NCBI RefSeq assembly: GCF_000143415.4
Contig: NW_003314383.1
Span: forward strand, 1 to 56,145
Length of the DNA: 56,145 bases
Source: Selaginella moellendorffii
Lineage: Eukaryota > Streptophyta > Lycopodiopsida > Selaginellales > Selaginellaceae
Reading direction: 5' to 3'
A program made the position numbers and the translations under genes. The notes beneath the pieces were generated by a model. The model ran no database searches. It saw nothing but the letters and a program-made list of their open reading frames with translations, and was not told the DNA's origin. How positions within the stretch are numbered: the first letter of the stretch is position 1; each line of letters starts with the position of its first letter. Shown piece by piece: positions 35,418-45,153 of the stretch.

Positions 35418-36209
35418 CAAAGGTACCACTGACATCTCGGCCCATTACGCTAAGGCCATGCCCATTCACCTTTGCTGCACTAGTGGTCCAATACCACTTG
35501 CATCACCATCCCGTCTCTCCAAAACTGGGCCATCGGTCCACGAGTGGTCATCCTAGATCCACTCCTTAGCATCCTTAGGATGCCCACAGACCTGGGGAAT
35601 CGCCTTCCCCAAAGTCCCTTTGTCAATTCCTACCAAGTCCCTTTTTGCCCCTGGCCGTGTTTGCCAACACTGCCACTGGATCGAGGCCCATAGGCCCGAC
35701 CACTAAGTCCCATGGTCCTCTGGGACTTCCTCACCACACGACTGTGTCCTTGGTCACTACCCCAGAGGACTGCTCCTCTTCCTTTCCACAGTCTAGGCCT
35801 TTGGGACAACATTTCGGAACACCGTGGCCTTACGCGAGCCACCTGGGTACTCTCCCCGCCTTTCGCCTTTAGGTGCTCTAGCCATGGGCTTAGAGCGAGG
35901 TTCCGTTGAGCCACACCTGGTATCCAAGTAGGTAGTGCCACCCACACTTGGACTGGGAGCATCGGCCAGTCGATCTCCCGGGGGAACTAGAGCCGGCTCT
36001 TGAACACTTCACCAAGCTACCCCGCTTGTCGGTCCGTGTTCACTCTAGTCTTGGACTTCCCAGTGGGCAGCTCATCACCCAACACTGGGTCCGGCCTTCC
36101 TGGGCCAAACTGGCCTTTCCTGGCCAAACTGGCTCCACTGCAGTCCTCCCCCTACTATACTTTTGGGGCTCACCAAACCCCCCAGGGTCTGGGAGACGAA
36201 CGCTTTGGG

Positions 36210-36735
36210 CTTTCACCCTCTCAGGCTCCGGACTCGGACTCGGACTCGGACTCGGACTCGGACTCAGACTCGGATTCGGACTCGGACTCGGGCTCAGGCT
36301 CGGTCTCGGCCTCGGCCTCGGTCTCGGTCTCGGTCCCGATCTCGGTCTTGGTCCCGGTCTCGGTCCCGGTCTCGGTCTCGACTTCGGACTCCATCTCGGA
36401 CTCCATCTCGGACTCCATCTCGGGTCCATCTCGGACTCCATCTCGGACTCCATTTCGGGTCCATCTCGGGTCCACCTCGGACTCCATCTCGGACTCCATC
36501 TCGGACTCCATCTCGGACTCCACTTCGGACTCCAACTCGGGTCCATCTCGGGTCCACCTCGGACTCCACTTCGGATTCCAACTCGGGTCCATCTCGGACT
36601 CCACTTCGGACTCCAACTCGAGTCCATCTCGGACTCCACTTCGGACTCCAACTCGAGTCCATCTCGGACTCCACTTCGGACTCCAACTCGAGTCCATCTC
36701 GGACTCCACTTCGGACTCCAACTCGAGTCCATTTC
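36210..36735. repeat. Hexamer and 35-bp tandem arrays in B 5' LTR
   Basis: Same organisation as in the 3' LTR but shorter, with five 35-bp units. Confidence 0.9.
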
Positions 36736-36975
36736 GGACACTCCCACGTGTCATGTGTTGGTCCTTTTGGGTCCCTTTTTGGAGCCTTGCCTTTTGCTCG
36801 CTTCGTGCTCGTTCCTCGAGCACTTCGTTGGGAGTTCCACTCCCGCTCTTGACTTTTCAAGTCGGAGCTTTTGGTCCAAACGTGTTACGCTCGTTTGGCT
36901 CTCGCTTCGGCCACTATCATGTGGCGCCCTTCCGGCTCCACTTTGGGGCCTAGGGATTTTGTGTCTCACAGAGTG

Positions 36976-37120
36976 TAGTGACCAAGGATATGGTCATGTG
37001 GTGATGAAGTCCTAGAGGACAATGGGACTTAGTGGTCAAGCCTATAGGTGTTGTCCCAGTGGCAGTGTTGGCGAACATGGCCATGGATAGAAAAGGGACT
37101 TGGTGGGGACTGTAAAAAGG
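36976..37120 (+). mobile_element. 3' LTR of element A, second piece
   Basis: It continues the LTR of A after the B insertion (tagtgaccaaggatatggtc and onward) up to the TRIM target AAAGG. Confidence 0.85.
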
Positions 37121-37712
37121 TGTAAGCAACCAAAGGGAACGACTTGAGAGACGGTCCATGGGGTTCAAATATAGAGGGAAAGGGCCCATGAATAAGAGTG
37201 CACCCCCTTTTCCAATCGGTTAAGGGTCTTGGGATAGTTGGAGTTAAGCGTCCTTGGGTTTGAATAGTACTGGGCTGGGTGACCTCCCGGGAAGTCCAAA
37301 CTTAGGAGCTTACATTTGGTATCAGAGGGGTCTCGGGTCCGACTCTGTTGGTTGGCTAGGGGAATCGCACCATATGTTAATTGACATCTGGCTGGTCCAG
37401 TTTGCTCCGCTGGGCTCGACCCGAGGGGTAGGGTGTCAAGAGAGCGGGGCTCTTGGGAGAGTTGCGGCTCTCAGCTTCTGTTCACGAGGGCATGAACTTG
37501 CAGGGAAGCGTGGTGGATTGTAAGCAACCAAAGGGAACGACTTGAGAGACGGTCCATGGGGTTCAAATATAGAGGGAAAGGGCCCATGAATAAGAGTGCA
37601 CCCCCTTTTCCAATCGGTTAAGGGTCTTGGGATAGTTGGAGTTAAGCGTCCTTAGGTTTGAATAGTACTGGGCTGGGTGACCTCCCGGGAAGTCCAAACT
37701 TAGGAGCTTACA
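37121..37712 (+). mobile_element. TRIM (miniature LTR retrotransposon), copy 2, complete
   Basis: Two 194-bp LTRs (37121-37314 and 37519-37712) differ by a single visible base. They start TGTAAGCAACC and end GGAGCTTACA. A primer site (TGGTATCAGAGG, 37317-37328) follows the first LTR, and a purine-rich stretch precedes the second. The internal region is 204 bp and non-coding. A 5-bp target duplication AAAGG lies at 37116-37120 and 37713-37717. It is the youngest insertion in the window by LTR identity. Confidence 0.95.
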
Positions 37713-37717
37713 AAAGG

Positions 37718-38092
37718 ATATTGGGGATGGTTGTTCCCCATATCTGTGGGCATCTTAAGGATGTTAAGGAGTGGATCTAGGATGGTCACTCCTAGATGGA
37801 TGGCCTAGTCTTTGAGAGACAGGACTGTGATGCAAGTGTTGTTAGACCACCAATGTGACCAAGGTGAATGAGTATGGCATTAGCGTAACGGGCTGGTATA
37901 TCGGTGGTACCTTGGGGATTGGACATGTGGAGCACTTGGACCAAGTGCAAAGGTTGAGTGGCATGGATGCTATTCTTGGGGATAGCAAACCCGAAGTCTA
38001 AAATAGGATTTATAGAGGTTGTGAATGAGACTCCTCCAAGTGGTTGGAGTGGTTAAATGACTAAAGTAGAATGGAAAAATTGGTCTCTTACA
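37718..38092 (+). mobile_element. 3' LTR of element A, last piece
   Basis: It resumes the LTR after the TRIM target duplication and ends TCTCTTACA. Confidence 0.85.
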
Positions 38093-38387
38093 GCGCCCCC
38101 CCCCCCTCCCCTCTGGGGGACGATCACTTTGGGCTTTCACCTAATAGCATGTATTAGTATTCGTACTCGAACTCGCACTTGGACTTGGTCTCGGTCTCGG
38201 TTTTGGACTCAGACTCGGTCTCAGTCTTAGTCTCAATTCCATCTCGGACTCCATCTCGAGTCCATCTCGGGTCCATCTCAGACACCATCTCAGATCCATC
38301 TCGAACTCCATCTTGGGTCCATCTCGGGCTCCATCTCGGGTCTATCTCGGACTCCACTTTTGGGGCCTAGGGATTTTGTGTCTCACA
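38093..38387 (-). mobile_element. Solo LTR D, outer right part
   Basis: It has a C-rich start, then the module TTTGGGCTTTCACC, a ctcggactcc array (38200-38355), and the terminal gggattttgtgtctcaca. It completes the LTR begun at 22117. Confidence 0.8.
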
Positions 38388-38454
38388 CAAGGTAGTGGTG
38401 ATCAAATAGACAAGGTAAGCTAGCAAATTGGAAAAGAAAAATTTATGGCTTACA
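38388..38454 (+). mobile_element. E-family LTR, last part of the split copy
   Basis: It runs from CAAGGTAGTGG to GGCTTACA and matches the end of the E copy at 10250-10315. The flanks of the whole E LTR (GAGAC left, TTGTG right) do not match. Confidence 0.75.
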
Positions 38455-39214
38455 TTGTGTTGCCAAACTGCTGTAAGTAAAAATTTTAGTTGAGAAAAAC
38501 CTCATATGAAATATGCTTAGTGGCTTTTCCATGAGCACTTTTCATGTTTGTTGTGTCACTAACCTTAGTTTGGAAACAAATAAAAGAGAGAAAAACTACT
38601 AAGCATATAAGAACTTCATAAACTGGAAGGATCAAACAGATTGTAATAAGGTCCTTTCTTCTAAGCTTTGTATATCTTAGATTGTTTTAACTTTCAAATA
38701 TCTTGTCATATTTAGTTTTCTTTCTTCTTGACAACCCGAATCAATCATTATCAATAACATTTTTAGAGCTTTCTCGCAGTCACAGCTCTGAGTGTAAACA
38801 TGTATGATAGTGTTCCATTACATGATGAATTGTGATTATTATTTCTTGGCTCCAGCTTCTCCCTCCAACCAGTGGTTGGTGGCACTGGAAAATCATTTTT
38901 ATTTAATACAATTATAATGCATCTGAAAAATACAGGGGAAAAAACTGTGGCAGTGACATGGACTGAAAGTAAGTACACTTTTAATTGGTGGACATACAAC
39001 TTTTAAATTACCAGTTCCTATTACTGAAACAAGTACATTTGACATATGTGGAAATGAAACTGAGAGGAATAAGATCTTTCTGATAACTTTTTGCACGTAA
39101 TCTAATGGTTCACACTCACCATATAACTATAGTTTTAAGCTTGTGATTATTCATGAATGTAATAAAAATTATCACCAAATAAATAATCTATTATTCTTTC
39201 AGTATACTAACTAC

Positions 39215-39240
39215 CCCAGTGGAGCTGGGATCCCATCTAG
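39215..39240 (+). mobile_element. Helitron-like 3' end
   Basis: The hairpin CCCAGTGGAGCTGGG is followed by ATCCCAT, then CTAG, then T. A short GC hairpin about 10 bases before CTRR, with T as the next base, is the hallmark of a Helitron 3' terminus. The element would extend to the left; its 5' end is not identified. Confidence 0.55.
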
Positions 39241-39299
39241 TACTCCCTTTACTAGATCTGCTATTTGCATTTAGCATCTATGTGTCATATTCCTTTTTT

Positions 39300-40130
39300 A
39301 GAATATTATTTACTTAATTGGACGGTTACTATTTGATTACTTTCAAACAACTGCCTAAATTAAAACACGTGGCAAAAGGGTTGAAACGTTTCCTTAGACG
39401 TTTAAAATTTTTAGGGCGAGCCCGATTCAATTCTCAGTCACCTGGTTTATTCTCCTTTTCAGTGCCAAAAGAAACAACCAAGCTGGGCTCGGACGAGACT
39501 TTTGACCAATGCTTTTGGCTATCGCAACTTGTGCTGGTATGTAAGCAAATCTGCAAATCGTTTCCTATCTTTTGTGACATTCATGCATCTCTTTGGCCTT
39601 GATGTTGGTACTCCCTGTCCTATTCAAGAGTGGCATAGGCTACAAGTTATGTGAGATTTGCAAATCCTTTCTCAAGAGAATTCATATTCTTCTTCTTTGG
39701 CTTTGATTGCAGTAACTACATTTATGAGTTTCTTGCTTTGGATCATCACCACGAAATTAGAGGAGTGCCTCGGCACTTTATGGTCACTGTCTAGCAGCCA
39801 GCCTGCTGCGTCCTTCAAGTACGTTAATGAAGCTATGAATTCATGGACATCTATTTTTCTCTAGCAGTGGCTGTTTAAGCTCTTCCAGTTTTTGAACAAG
39901 ATGCCCACCAGCAACCAAAAGCTCCAAAGATATCAAGAGCATTGGATTGGAAGTGAATCTCATGAGTCTGGCAACACAAAGCTGTCTCGGAAGTATGTCC
40001 TTCATATCTTTTCTTTTTTTATCCTTCTCTCTGTTCATTTTGTGGTTTTGTCCTTGACACAGTTAATGTTCTTTAAGCCTGGCAAGTTGAGCATGGGATT
40101 GATCATGCACTATTACAAGCTTGCTTAAAT
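39300..40130 (+). other. Exon-like patches, unassigned
   Basis: The plus-strand text at about 39470-39650 stays open in one frame and reads NAFGYRNLCWYVSKSANRF and later FVTFMHLFGLDVG. Another patch near 39709-39780 reads YIYEFLALDHHHEIRGVP. I do not recognise the families. They look like pieces of real genes in a transposon-rich patchwork. Confidence 0.3.
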
Positions 40131-40318
40131 CTCCAATTTGTAAACTTCAATGACTTGGTTTTTCCAGATTGGGAAGTTTTACCAGAGTGCATAGATTAAG
40201 CTTTAAGCTTGAGAGGGGTGGACAAGCTTTTTTGAAAGTCTCGAGAGCCCAGCCAGAGTGACTTAGATTGTGTCATTGCAGGCAAATTTAGGACAAAAGG
40301 ACTTTGTGTCCTCGCTCA

Positions 40319-40925
40319 TTGCCCGAGCTCCAGGTTAGCGAGAGAAATTTCACTAAAACTGCTTACTAGATGCTCCTAATCTATTTACATAATTAATGGC
40401 ACCAAAGAAAATGCCCTGCCTAGGGTTGGCAATGGCCAGAAATGAATCATAGTTAAGTGGCATCACATCAGCAATCTTTCAAAGTTCTCCAAGGCTTACT
40501 TTCTTAATGCTGGAAGTGTACAAAATATTCACTTCATTCTTTGAGTTGCTTGAAGTTGCCATGAGGCCTCCAATTAAGGCCAATGCAACATGAGCTTTTA
40601 TGGAGAAAAGCTTTAGGACTTTGCCCGAGCTCCAGGTTAGNNNNNNNNNNNNNNNNNNNNNNNNNNNNNNNNNNNNNNNNNNNNNNNNNNNNNNNNNNNN
40701 NNNNNNNNNNNNNNNNNNNNNNNNNNNNNNNNNNNNNNNNGGTTGGCAATGGTCCAGAAATGAATCATAGTTAAGTGGCATCACATCAGCAATCTTTCAA
40801 AGTTCTCCAAGGCTTAACTTCTTAATGCTGGAAGTGTACAAAACATTCACTTCATTCTTTGAGTTGCTTGAAGTTGCCATGAGGCCTCCAACTAAGGCCA
40901 ATGCAACATGAGCTTTTACGGAGAT
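40319..40925. repeat. Tandem duplication of about 300 bp spanning a gap
   Basis: GCCCGAGCTCCAGGTTAG occurs at 40321 and 40623, and the 190 bp after GGTTGGCAATGG (40424) are repeated almost exactly after the gap (40741). The copies differ by a few substitutions. Confidence 0.85.
40641..40740. other. Assembly gap of 100 N
   Basis: Exactly 100 N, a typical placeholder for a gap of unknown size. It sits inside the second copy of the tandem duplication. Confidence 0.98.
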
Positions 40926-41525
40926 TCGGTATAAGTGAAAATCCGTGATTCCTATCACTATGGATTTCCTCTTTTGTGCCATATGTAACAGGTGGTAAAG
41001 AAAGGATAGAAGCCACCAAAGTCTTTGGCAAAGACCGGACTGGCAAAACTCAACTAAGCCATACGGAGCTAATGGTAAAGTGGCTTTAGCTCCTGGAGCC
41101 AGAAGGTAGGTTTTGGATTTCCAAACTGGACATACATGCATGAGCATCGATACAACCTTTTGATTGGTAGCAGCTGAAATGAAGGCTCGCCACTCATCCA
41201 GGATTTCATCCTTGCGCAAAAATTTATTCTCGGATGTGCACTAACACCCTCGACTCTGCACAAGAACTGGTGTGGGAGAATGTCCACCAAACAGAGCTCT
41301 TGCTTTCTTGGTAAGAATTAACTATCTTTTATTCAGTCTAACAAGGAACTCATTACCGCCTTGTTTGGAGTAGACTTCTTTGGGCGTGGAGAATTTAATA
41401 TGGACAATGCCAGAGGCCTTTTCTTTGCACGGTACAGACTTTGACTTAAACACCAGAATACGAAAAAGTTCAAAGACATCAAAGGCTGTGATGAGGCCAG
41501 GGGGGGAAATAGTTGAGTTCAGCAA
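40797..41525 (-). pseudogene. Exon-like fragments of an unidentified gene
   Basis: The minus-strand frame 40797-41219 reads DEILDEWRAFISAATNQK and later VKAHVALALVGGLMATSS. The next frame upstream (41322-41525) reads GLITAFDVFELFRILVF and KASGIVHIKFSTPKEVY. These have real-protein character but I cannot name the family. The region is broken by a duplication and a gap. Confidence 0.3.
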
Positions 41526-41701
41526 GTAAGGTCGACAAGATCCTGTAAGCAGTAAGAAGCAGAAAAAAAGGCTGCAATATCGTAACTAACACTGGAATTA
41601 TCTTTTTGCTCATTGTCAGTTTCCAGCAACAAGTCGGGCTGTATTACTAGGAATGAGATCCTTCCAGTTGAAGGCGTGAAGAACTTACGAGCTCTTATGC
41701 A

Positions 41702-41887
41702 TTGCATCTTGCTGATGAAAGAAGAAGCCACTTTCGATGTTGTTATGGTTTTCTGAAAAGGATTGGTTTTGTTCATGGAAAATGTGGGAATGGCACCACC
41801 GCAGCACTGGGAGCTCCACTTGGTGCTGGATTTGGAGTCGACCTGGCGATTGTCGTGGGAGCATCTGCAGCACTTGGCAAACCATAA
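41702..41887 (+). pseudogene. Small glycine-rich membrane-like exon
   Basis: The frame ends in a stop at 41885-41887 and reads GNGTTAALGAPLGAGFG followed by VDLAIVVGASAALG, a small hydrophobic Gly/Ala-rich segment like a membrane helix pair. I do not recognise it. The opposite strand is also open here, so coding status is uncertain. Confidence 0.25.
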
Positions 41888-42469
41888 AGGATTTGACGAA
41901 CAAACAATAAACACTCTTTGTTATTTGAAAGTCACCAATCGTTGGTTTATAAACAAGGTTACATGATATTTCTCGCTCTATTTGATTGTGAGCAGATGTG
42001 GAGGCTCCAGTGCCAATCCGGTAAGCAATTGAATCGACATCGAGTGAATGCCAATATATTGAGAATTGTGGCAATATGCAGTGAAAATATGATCACAGTG
42101 GCAGATGTCTCTGGGGAGAAGACCTTCGCATCAAGTAAATTTTGCTCGATCCTTGTGTCTAGATGAGGTAGAGACCCCACATTTTTGGATATTTTGCCCT
42201 AATTTTTATTGCGTGTGTAGAAAATCAGTTGACTATGGTGAGGGTTTTTCTGGCTATAGCCCGTGCACAAACCTCTTCATTTGGACGTGGTTAGTAAGTC
42301 CTTTTTCTTTCTGATGTTTCTTCAGTAGCTCTTTTGTGAACTTTGCACAGGAATATTTGAATGATAGGATGCATCTCCAAAGGATAAAGTATGCACTAAA
42401 ACCAGAACAGGCATTTGACTTATATATTCCTGGACAATGTTTTGGTATGTATGATTTAGTTTCCATTTT

Positions 42470-43025
42470 CTAACATTATTTTTCTGTATATGCTTAGTTA
42501 TATGTTAATAAATTAGGCAATTGTATGTAGTGGATATATATATATATAACACAGTTATAAAGTTAAATTATTTTTAAACTTCTAAAAAATTAATTAATAT
42601 TAAAATTCTATACAAGAGGAAAATTAAGAAAAATAATTGCATAGTGATTATATTTACTCAAGAGATGAAGGCTTAAAGATGAAGTTGGAGTAAAGGTATT
42701 TAAGAGAGTTTAGATAGAAACTTTAAAAGTTACCAAAATTATGTGAATTGTGGTTTAGGAGAAACCACCTTCTCTTAAATTGTATATGAGAAAAGAGTAT
42801 GTAATTAATTTGATACTATAATATTAAAATTACAGATATATGGTAAACCTAATAAAAACCATGCTTTAAAGTAAAAGTAAACAAAGTAGTTACTATAGAA
42901 AATGACATATTTCATAACTTAAAATAGAAGAGTAAAATAGCTCTAACTATTTTGTTTTGTAAATTACTTTTATTTAATTAATAAATTTATATTAATACAT
43001 AATCTAGTGATAAATAATATTTCAA
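42470..43025. repeat. AT-rich repeat, copy 1
   Basis: Very AT-rich, with an (AT)n tract at 42536. Blocks such as agagtatgtaattaatttgat and the aaaatagaagagtaaaatag region are similar to parts of 47150-48250 (one inverted, one direct). There is no gene. Confidence 0.45.
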
Positions 43026-43140
43026 AAGAAGAATATGTGACACCTGATGCTTTTATTTCGACTAATGTTTTAAGTTAGGGTCTGGTTTAAAACATTCTTT
43101 TTCCTTTACACGCAAATGAAACTTCATATCTATTTAGGTC

Positions 43141-44243
43141 ATGGATGTGGCACCTGAAGAGCTTCCTGGACTCTATTCTTGGGTTCGTAGTTGATGCTTA
43201 TCTGATAGATCAGCTCAGTGCTGAGCGTTTGCAGGTTGATGGGATTCCATTGTCAAGGCCGAAGAGAAACATCGCTCGGGATTTCAGCGATGGAGGTACT
43301 GTTTGTTGTCATTCCGTGTTGGATTAAAACGATGTTTTCTGCCAGTACTAGCGGCGGAAGTTGTAGCACATTATTGCCCACGGCTTGTGGATATTCACAA
43401 CTACAGTGCTGCCAACAGTCTTGCTCAGAAGATTTACAACTGGAACACTCTCAACAGTAAGCAACTTTCTGGTTATGCACATTTATTTTGTGTGTGCTGC
43501 AGACAAGGGTTTTAGACGTTTAAACTTTTCCTTAACCAAGGAAGACGTCGAGGCAGTGGCAAATGCTGAAAACCAAATGATCGAAAGAATACTTAAGCTT
43601 TTGAAATATAAGGTAAATGTCTTCTGATCCAAATTCGGTTTAGATATTGTCATATTCTGCCAGATTGCCAAGTACAGGCCGATTAAAACAGAGTCAATGA
43701 AGCACGAGCCTAATGGTCATGGTATGATGGAGAAATGGTCAAATAAGTAATCACACAGAAAAATTTCTTTCGGCAGCTTTAGTCAAAACTCAAACTAGAT
43801 TTTGTAGGCAACTACCCCATGAAAAGGTCGCCCCCTAGAATGTATACACCGCCGAGCAGGTATGAGATTTTCGTCTTTCTTTTTATTGTTATACATGTTT
43901 TCTTGCAGGGGTCATGAAAGAAGACTTTCTGGTGTAAGTGTACAGACGACTTTGTACTGGTTCTGTTCTTGATCTGGTTCAGTTTTACAGAGTCCGAAAA
44001 GGACAGATTCTCCAGAGAGACAGGAAAAGGATGGGATGAATGAATCCCAAAAGGATATTCAACTCCAAGAGCTCCGGGAGACAATCGAGGTAACTAAGAT
44101 TGTACAGTAACAGAATGATGAAATACTACAAGCAGTTGTTAGAAGCCAAAGTTATGAAGCTGGAGCAGCTTGTGAGGCTCAAAGACCACAAGATTCAAGT
44201 GCTGACAGGAAAGCCATCAAGACCTACACGACCCTGGTCTTAG
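43141..44243 (+). CDS. SPEF1: SPEF1/CLAMP-like protein, calponin-homology domain
   Basis: This is the clearest gene in the window. The ATG at 43141 opens MDVAPEELPGLYSW. Removing short GT-AG introns joins exons 43141-43182, 43235-43295, 43346-43456, 43503-43612, 43664-43721 and 43808-43859, then pieces to about 44243. The joined text reads VDGIPLSRPKRNIARDFSDG, then VLAAEVVAHYCPRLVDIHNY, then SAANSLAQKIYNWNTLN and LTKEDVEAVANA. This is the calponin-homology-like domain of SPEF1 (CLAMP), a microtubule-associated protein of cilia and flagella. The C-terminal KVMKLEQLVRLKDHKIQVLT matches the family's terminal coiled coil. Introns are 46-52 bp between most exons. Exons 1-6 join without stops, but the last coiled-coil exon needs a phase I could not reconcile, so either a splice is misplaced or the end is frameshifted. 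Expected role: microtubule bundling in sperm flagella. Confidence 0.85.
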
Positions 44244-44323
44244 TAGTTTTGTAAGTTGCCATTGTCATATCTACACATAATTTTTTGCTAGTTCATTCCT
44301 CGCTGCATTGTAGTTGAGCTTGA

Positions 44324-44524
44324 ATGACTTCACGTATAGATGTGCCATATTGTTCCTTTATTGATGCACTCCCAAGGGTTTGTTCTCTCATGGCCTTCAA
44401 GTGGGTATTTTTGAATCTGGAGGGGATCCACAAGTATGCCATCTCGCTGGACGTGGCGTTTGAAGGCACATGTCAGAGGGATCTCCGTGCAAGAGAAGCA
44501 ATGAAAGGAATTGCTTACTGGTAA
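44324..44524 (+). other. Exon-like open frame, unassigned
   Basis: It is open for 66 codons (SLMAFKWVFLNLEGIHKYA, then FEGTCQRDLRAREAMKG) and its last codon is followed by gtaaat. It lies about 80 bp after the SPEF1-like gene. No family is recognised. Confidence 0.25.
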
Positions 44525-44812
44525 ATTTAAAAAACTCTTAATTCTGACCACCCTTGCTGCCACGCTGCAGCATGGCATTGCACTATATGAGTGACATAAG
44601 ACAGAACTCTGTTGATTGCTGGTATCACAATCTGCCCAGAGTCCCTATGAACTGCGAAATATGTTAGAAAATGCTTTACAACTGACCTCTTCCAAAATAA
44701 AACATGAAGCTTTGATCCAGCACTATGCAGCACCATTTTCTTACCATAACATGTTCTTCTGTAATTCAAATGCAATGGATTTGGGCCAGAACTGAAATAA
44801 AATGAAGCGCCA

Positions 44813-45044
44813 TCATTCAGTGAAGAAAATATAATTTATAGCCAAAGTACACTGAAAGAAAATCCGCACATAGTCCCACACATAAAGAGAAAGAGAGAGG
44901 GAGGGGGAGGAGAACCTTGCAATAGCCGATAGATTTGTCTGCTCGTTGCTCAGCATCCTGCTGCTTCTCCTCACTCTCGTTAGCCCTCTCTCCCGCCGTA
45001 AAAAACACAATTAAAATGTATTTATGATTCCAAACGTCAGACAT
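44813..45044 (-). other. Exon-like fragment with charged helix
   Basis: The minus-strand text AGERANESEEKQQDAEQRAD is a charged helical segment followed by a splice-like junction and a pyrimidine/GA run. The family is unknown. Confidence 0.25.
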
Positions 45045-45126
45045 TTTACATTCAAATATCAGCTGTTAGATCTTAGAATCTTGGAAGAATATGTGACACC
45101 TAGATTAAGGGGCTCTTTCCTTTAAA

Positions 45127-45153
45127 CTAGCAGGGAAGCTAGCTCCGCTGGGA
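45127..45153 (-). mobile_element. Helitron-like 3' end, minus strand
   Basis: On the minus strand CCCAGCGGAGCTAG is followed by CTTCCCTG, CTAG and T. It is the same terminus as at 50246-50271, with a weakened hairpin stem. The element would extend rightwards. Confidence 0.45.

Larger units (their letters stand above)
29252..36970 (-). mobile_element. Element B: complete LARD-like LTR retrotransposon
   Basis: This intact element is on the minus strand. Its LTRs are 35217-36970 (5', about 1.75 kb) and 29252-31119 (3', about 1.87 kb). Both start TGTGAGACAC and end CACTTACA or CGCTTACA on the minus strand. It is flanked by the 5-bp target duplication GAGTG (29247-29251 and 36971-36975). A primer site for tRNA-iMet and a purine-rich tract are in place. 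The 4.1-kb internal region has no gag-pol frame, so mobility would depend on another element's proteins. The LTRs differ by few substitutions, by three 35-bp units and by one replaced block, so the insertion is recent. Confidence 0.93.
35217..36970 (-). mobile_element. 5' LTR of element B
   Basis: TG...CA ends. It has five 35-bp units (CACTTCGG at 36567, 36602, 36637, 36672 and 36707) against eight in the partner LTR. The segment 35328-35417 differs completely from the partner and matches the end of E-family LTRs. Confidence 0.9.
22987..38092 (+). mobile_element. Element A: LARD-like non-coding LTR retrotransposon
   Basis: The plus-strand element spans a 5' LTR (22987-23984), a degenerate primer site, a non-coding internal region (24000-28370), and a 3' LTR starting TGTGAGACAC at 28371. 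The 3' LTR is broken into three pieces: 28371-29251, 36976-37120 and 37718-38092, ending TCTCTTACA. It is interrupted by element B and a TRIM. The internal region is homologous, in opposite orientation, to that of B and has no gag-pol frame. The two flanks (TGGCT and GCGCC) do not match, and some target sequence is missing, so the original insertion is not clean. Confidence 0.8.
43028..45101. repeat. 18-bp direct repeat flanking the SPEF1-like gene
   Basis: GAAGAATATGTGACACCT occurs at 43028-43045 and 45084-45101 and nowhere else that I noticed. Confidence 0.7.

Noticed and set aside
37254-37523. An 89-codon frame in the TRIM, also 89 codons in the other TRIM copy (21204-21473)
   Set aside because: The first half aligns, but indels put the second halves in different frames, so the frame is not preserved. 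It crosses the LTR boundary and has no known domain.
41702-41887. MICOS/MIC10-like protein
   Set aside because: Only a general Gly-rich membrane pattern agrees; the family's cysteines and key glycines do not line up.
43141-44243. The SPEF1-like gene as cargo of one of the Helitrons seen here
   Set aside because: The nearest ends (39240 plus, 45127 minus) both point away from the gene, so neither element as oriented would contain it. The end at 50271 could in principle, but two other ends lie between.
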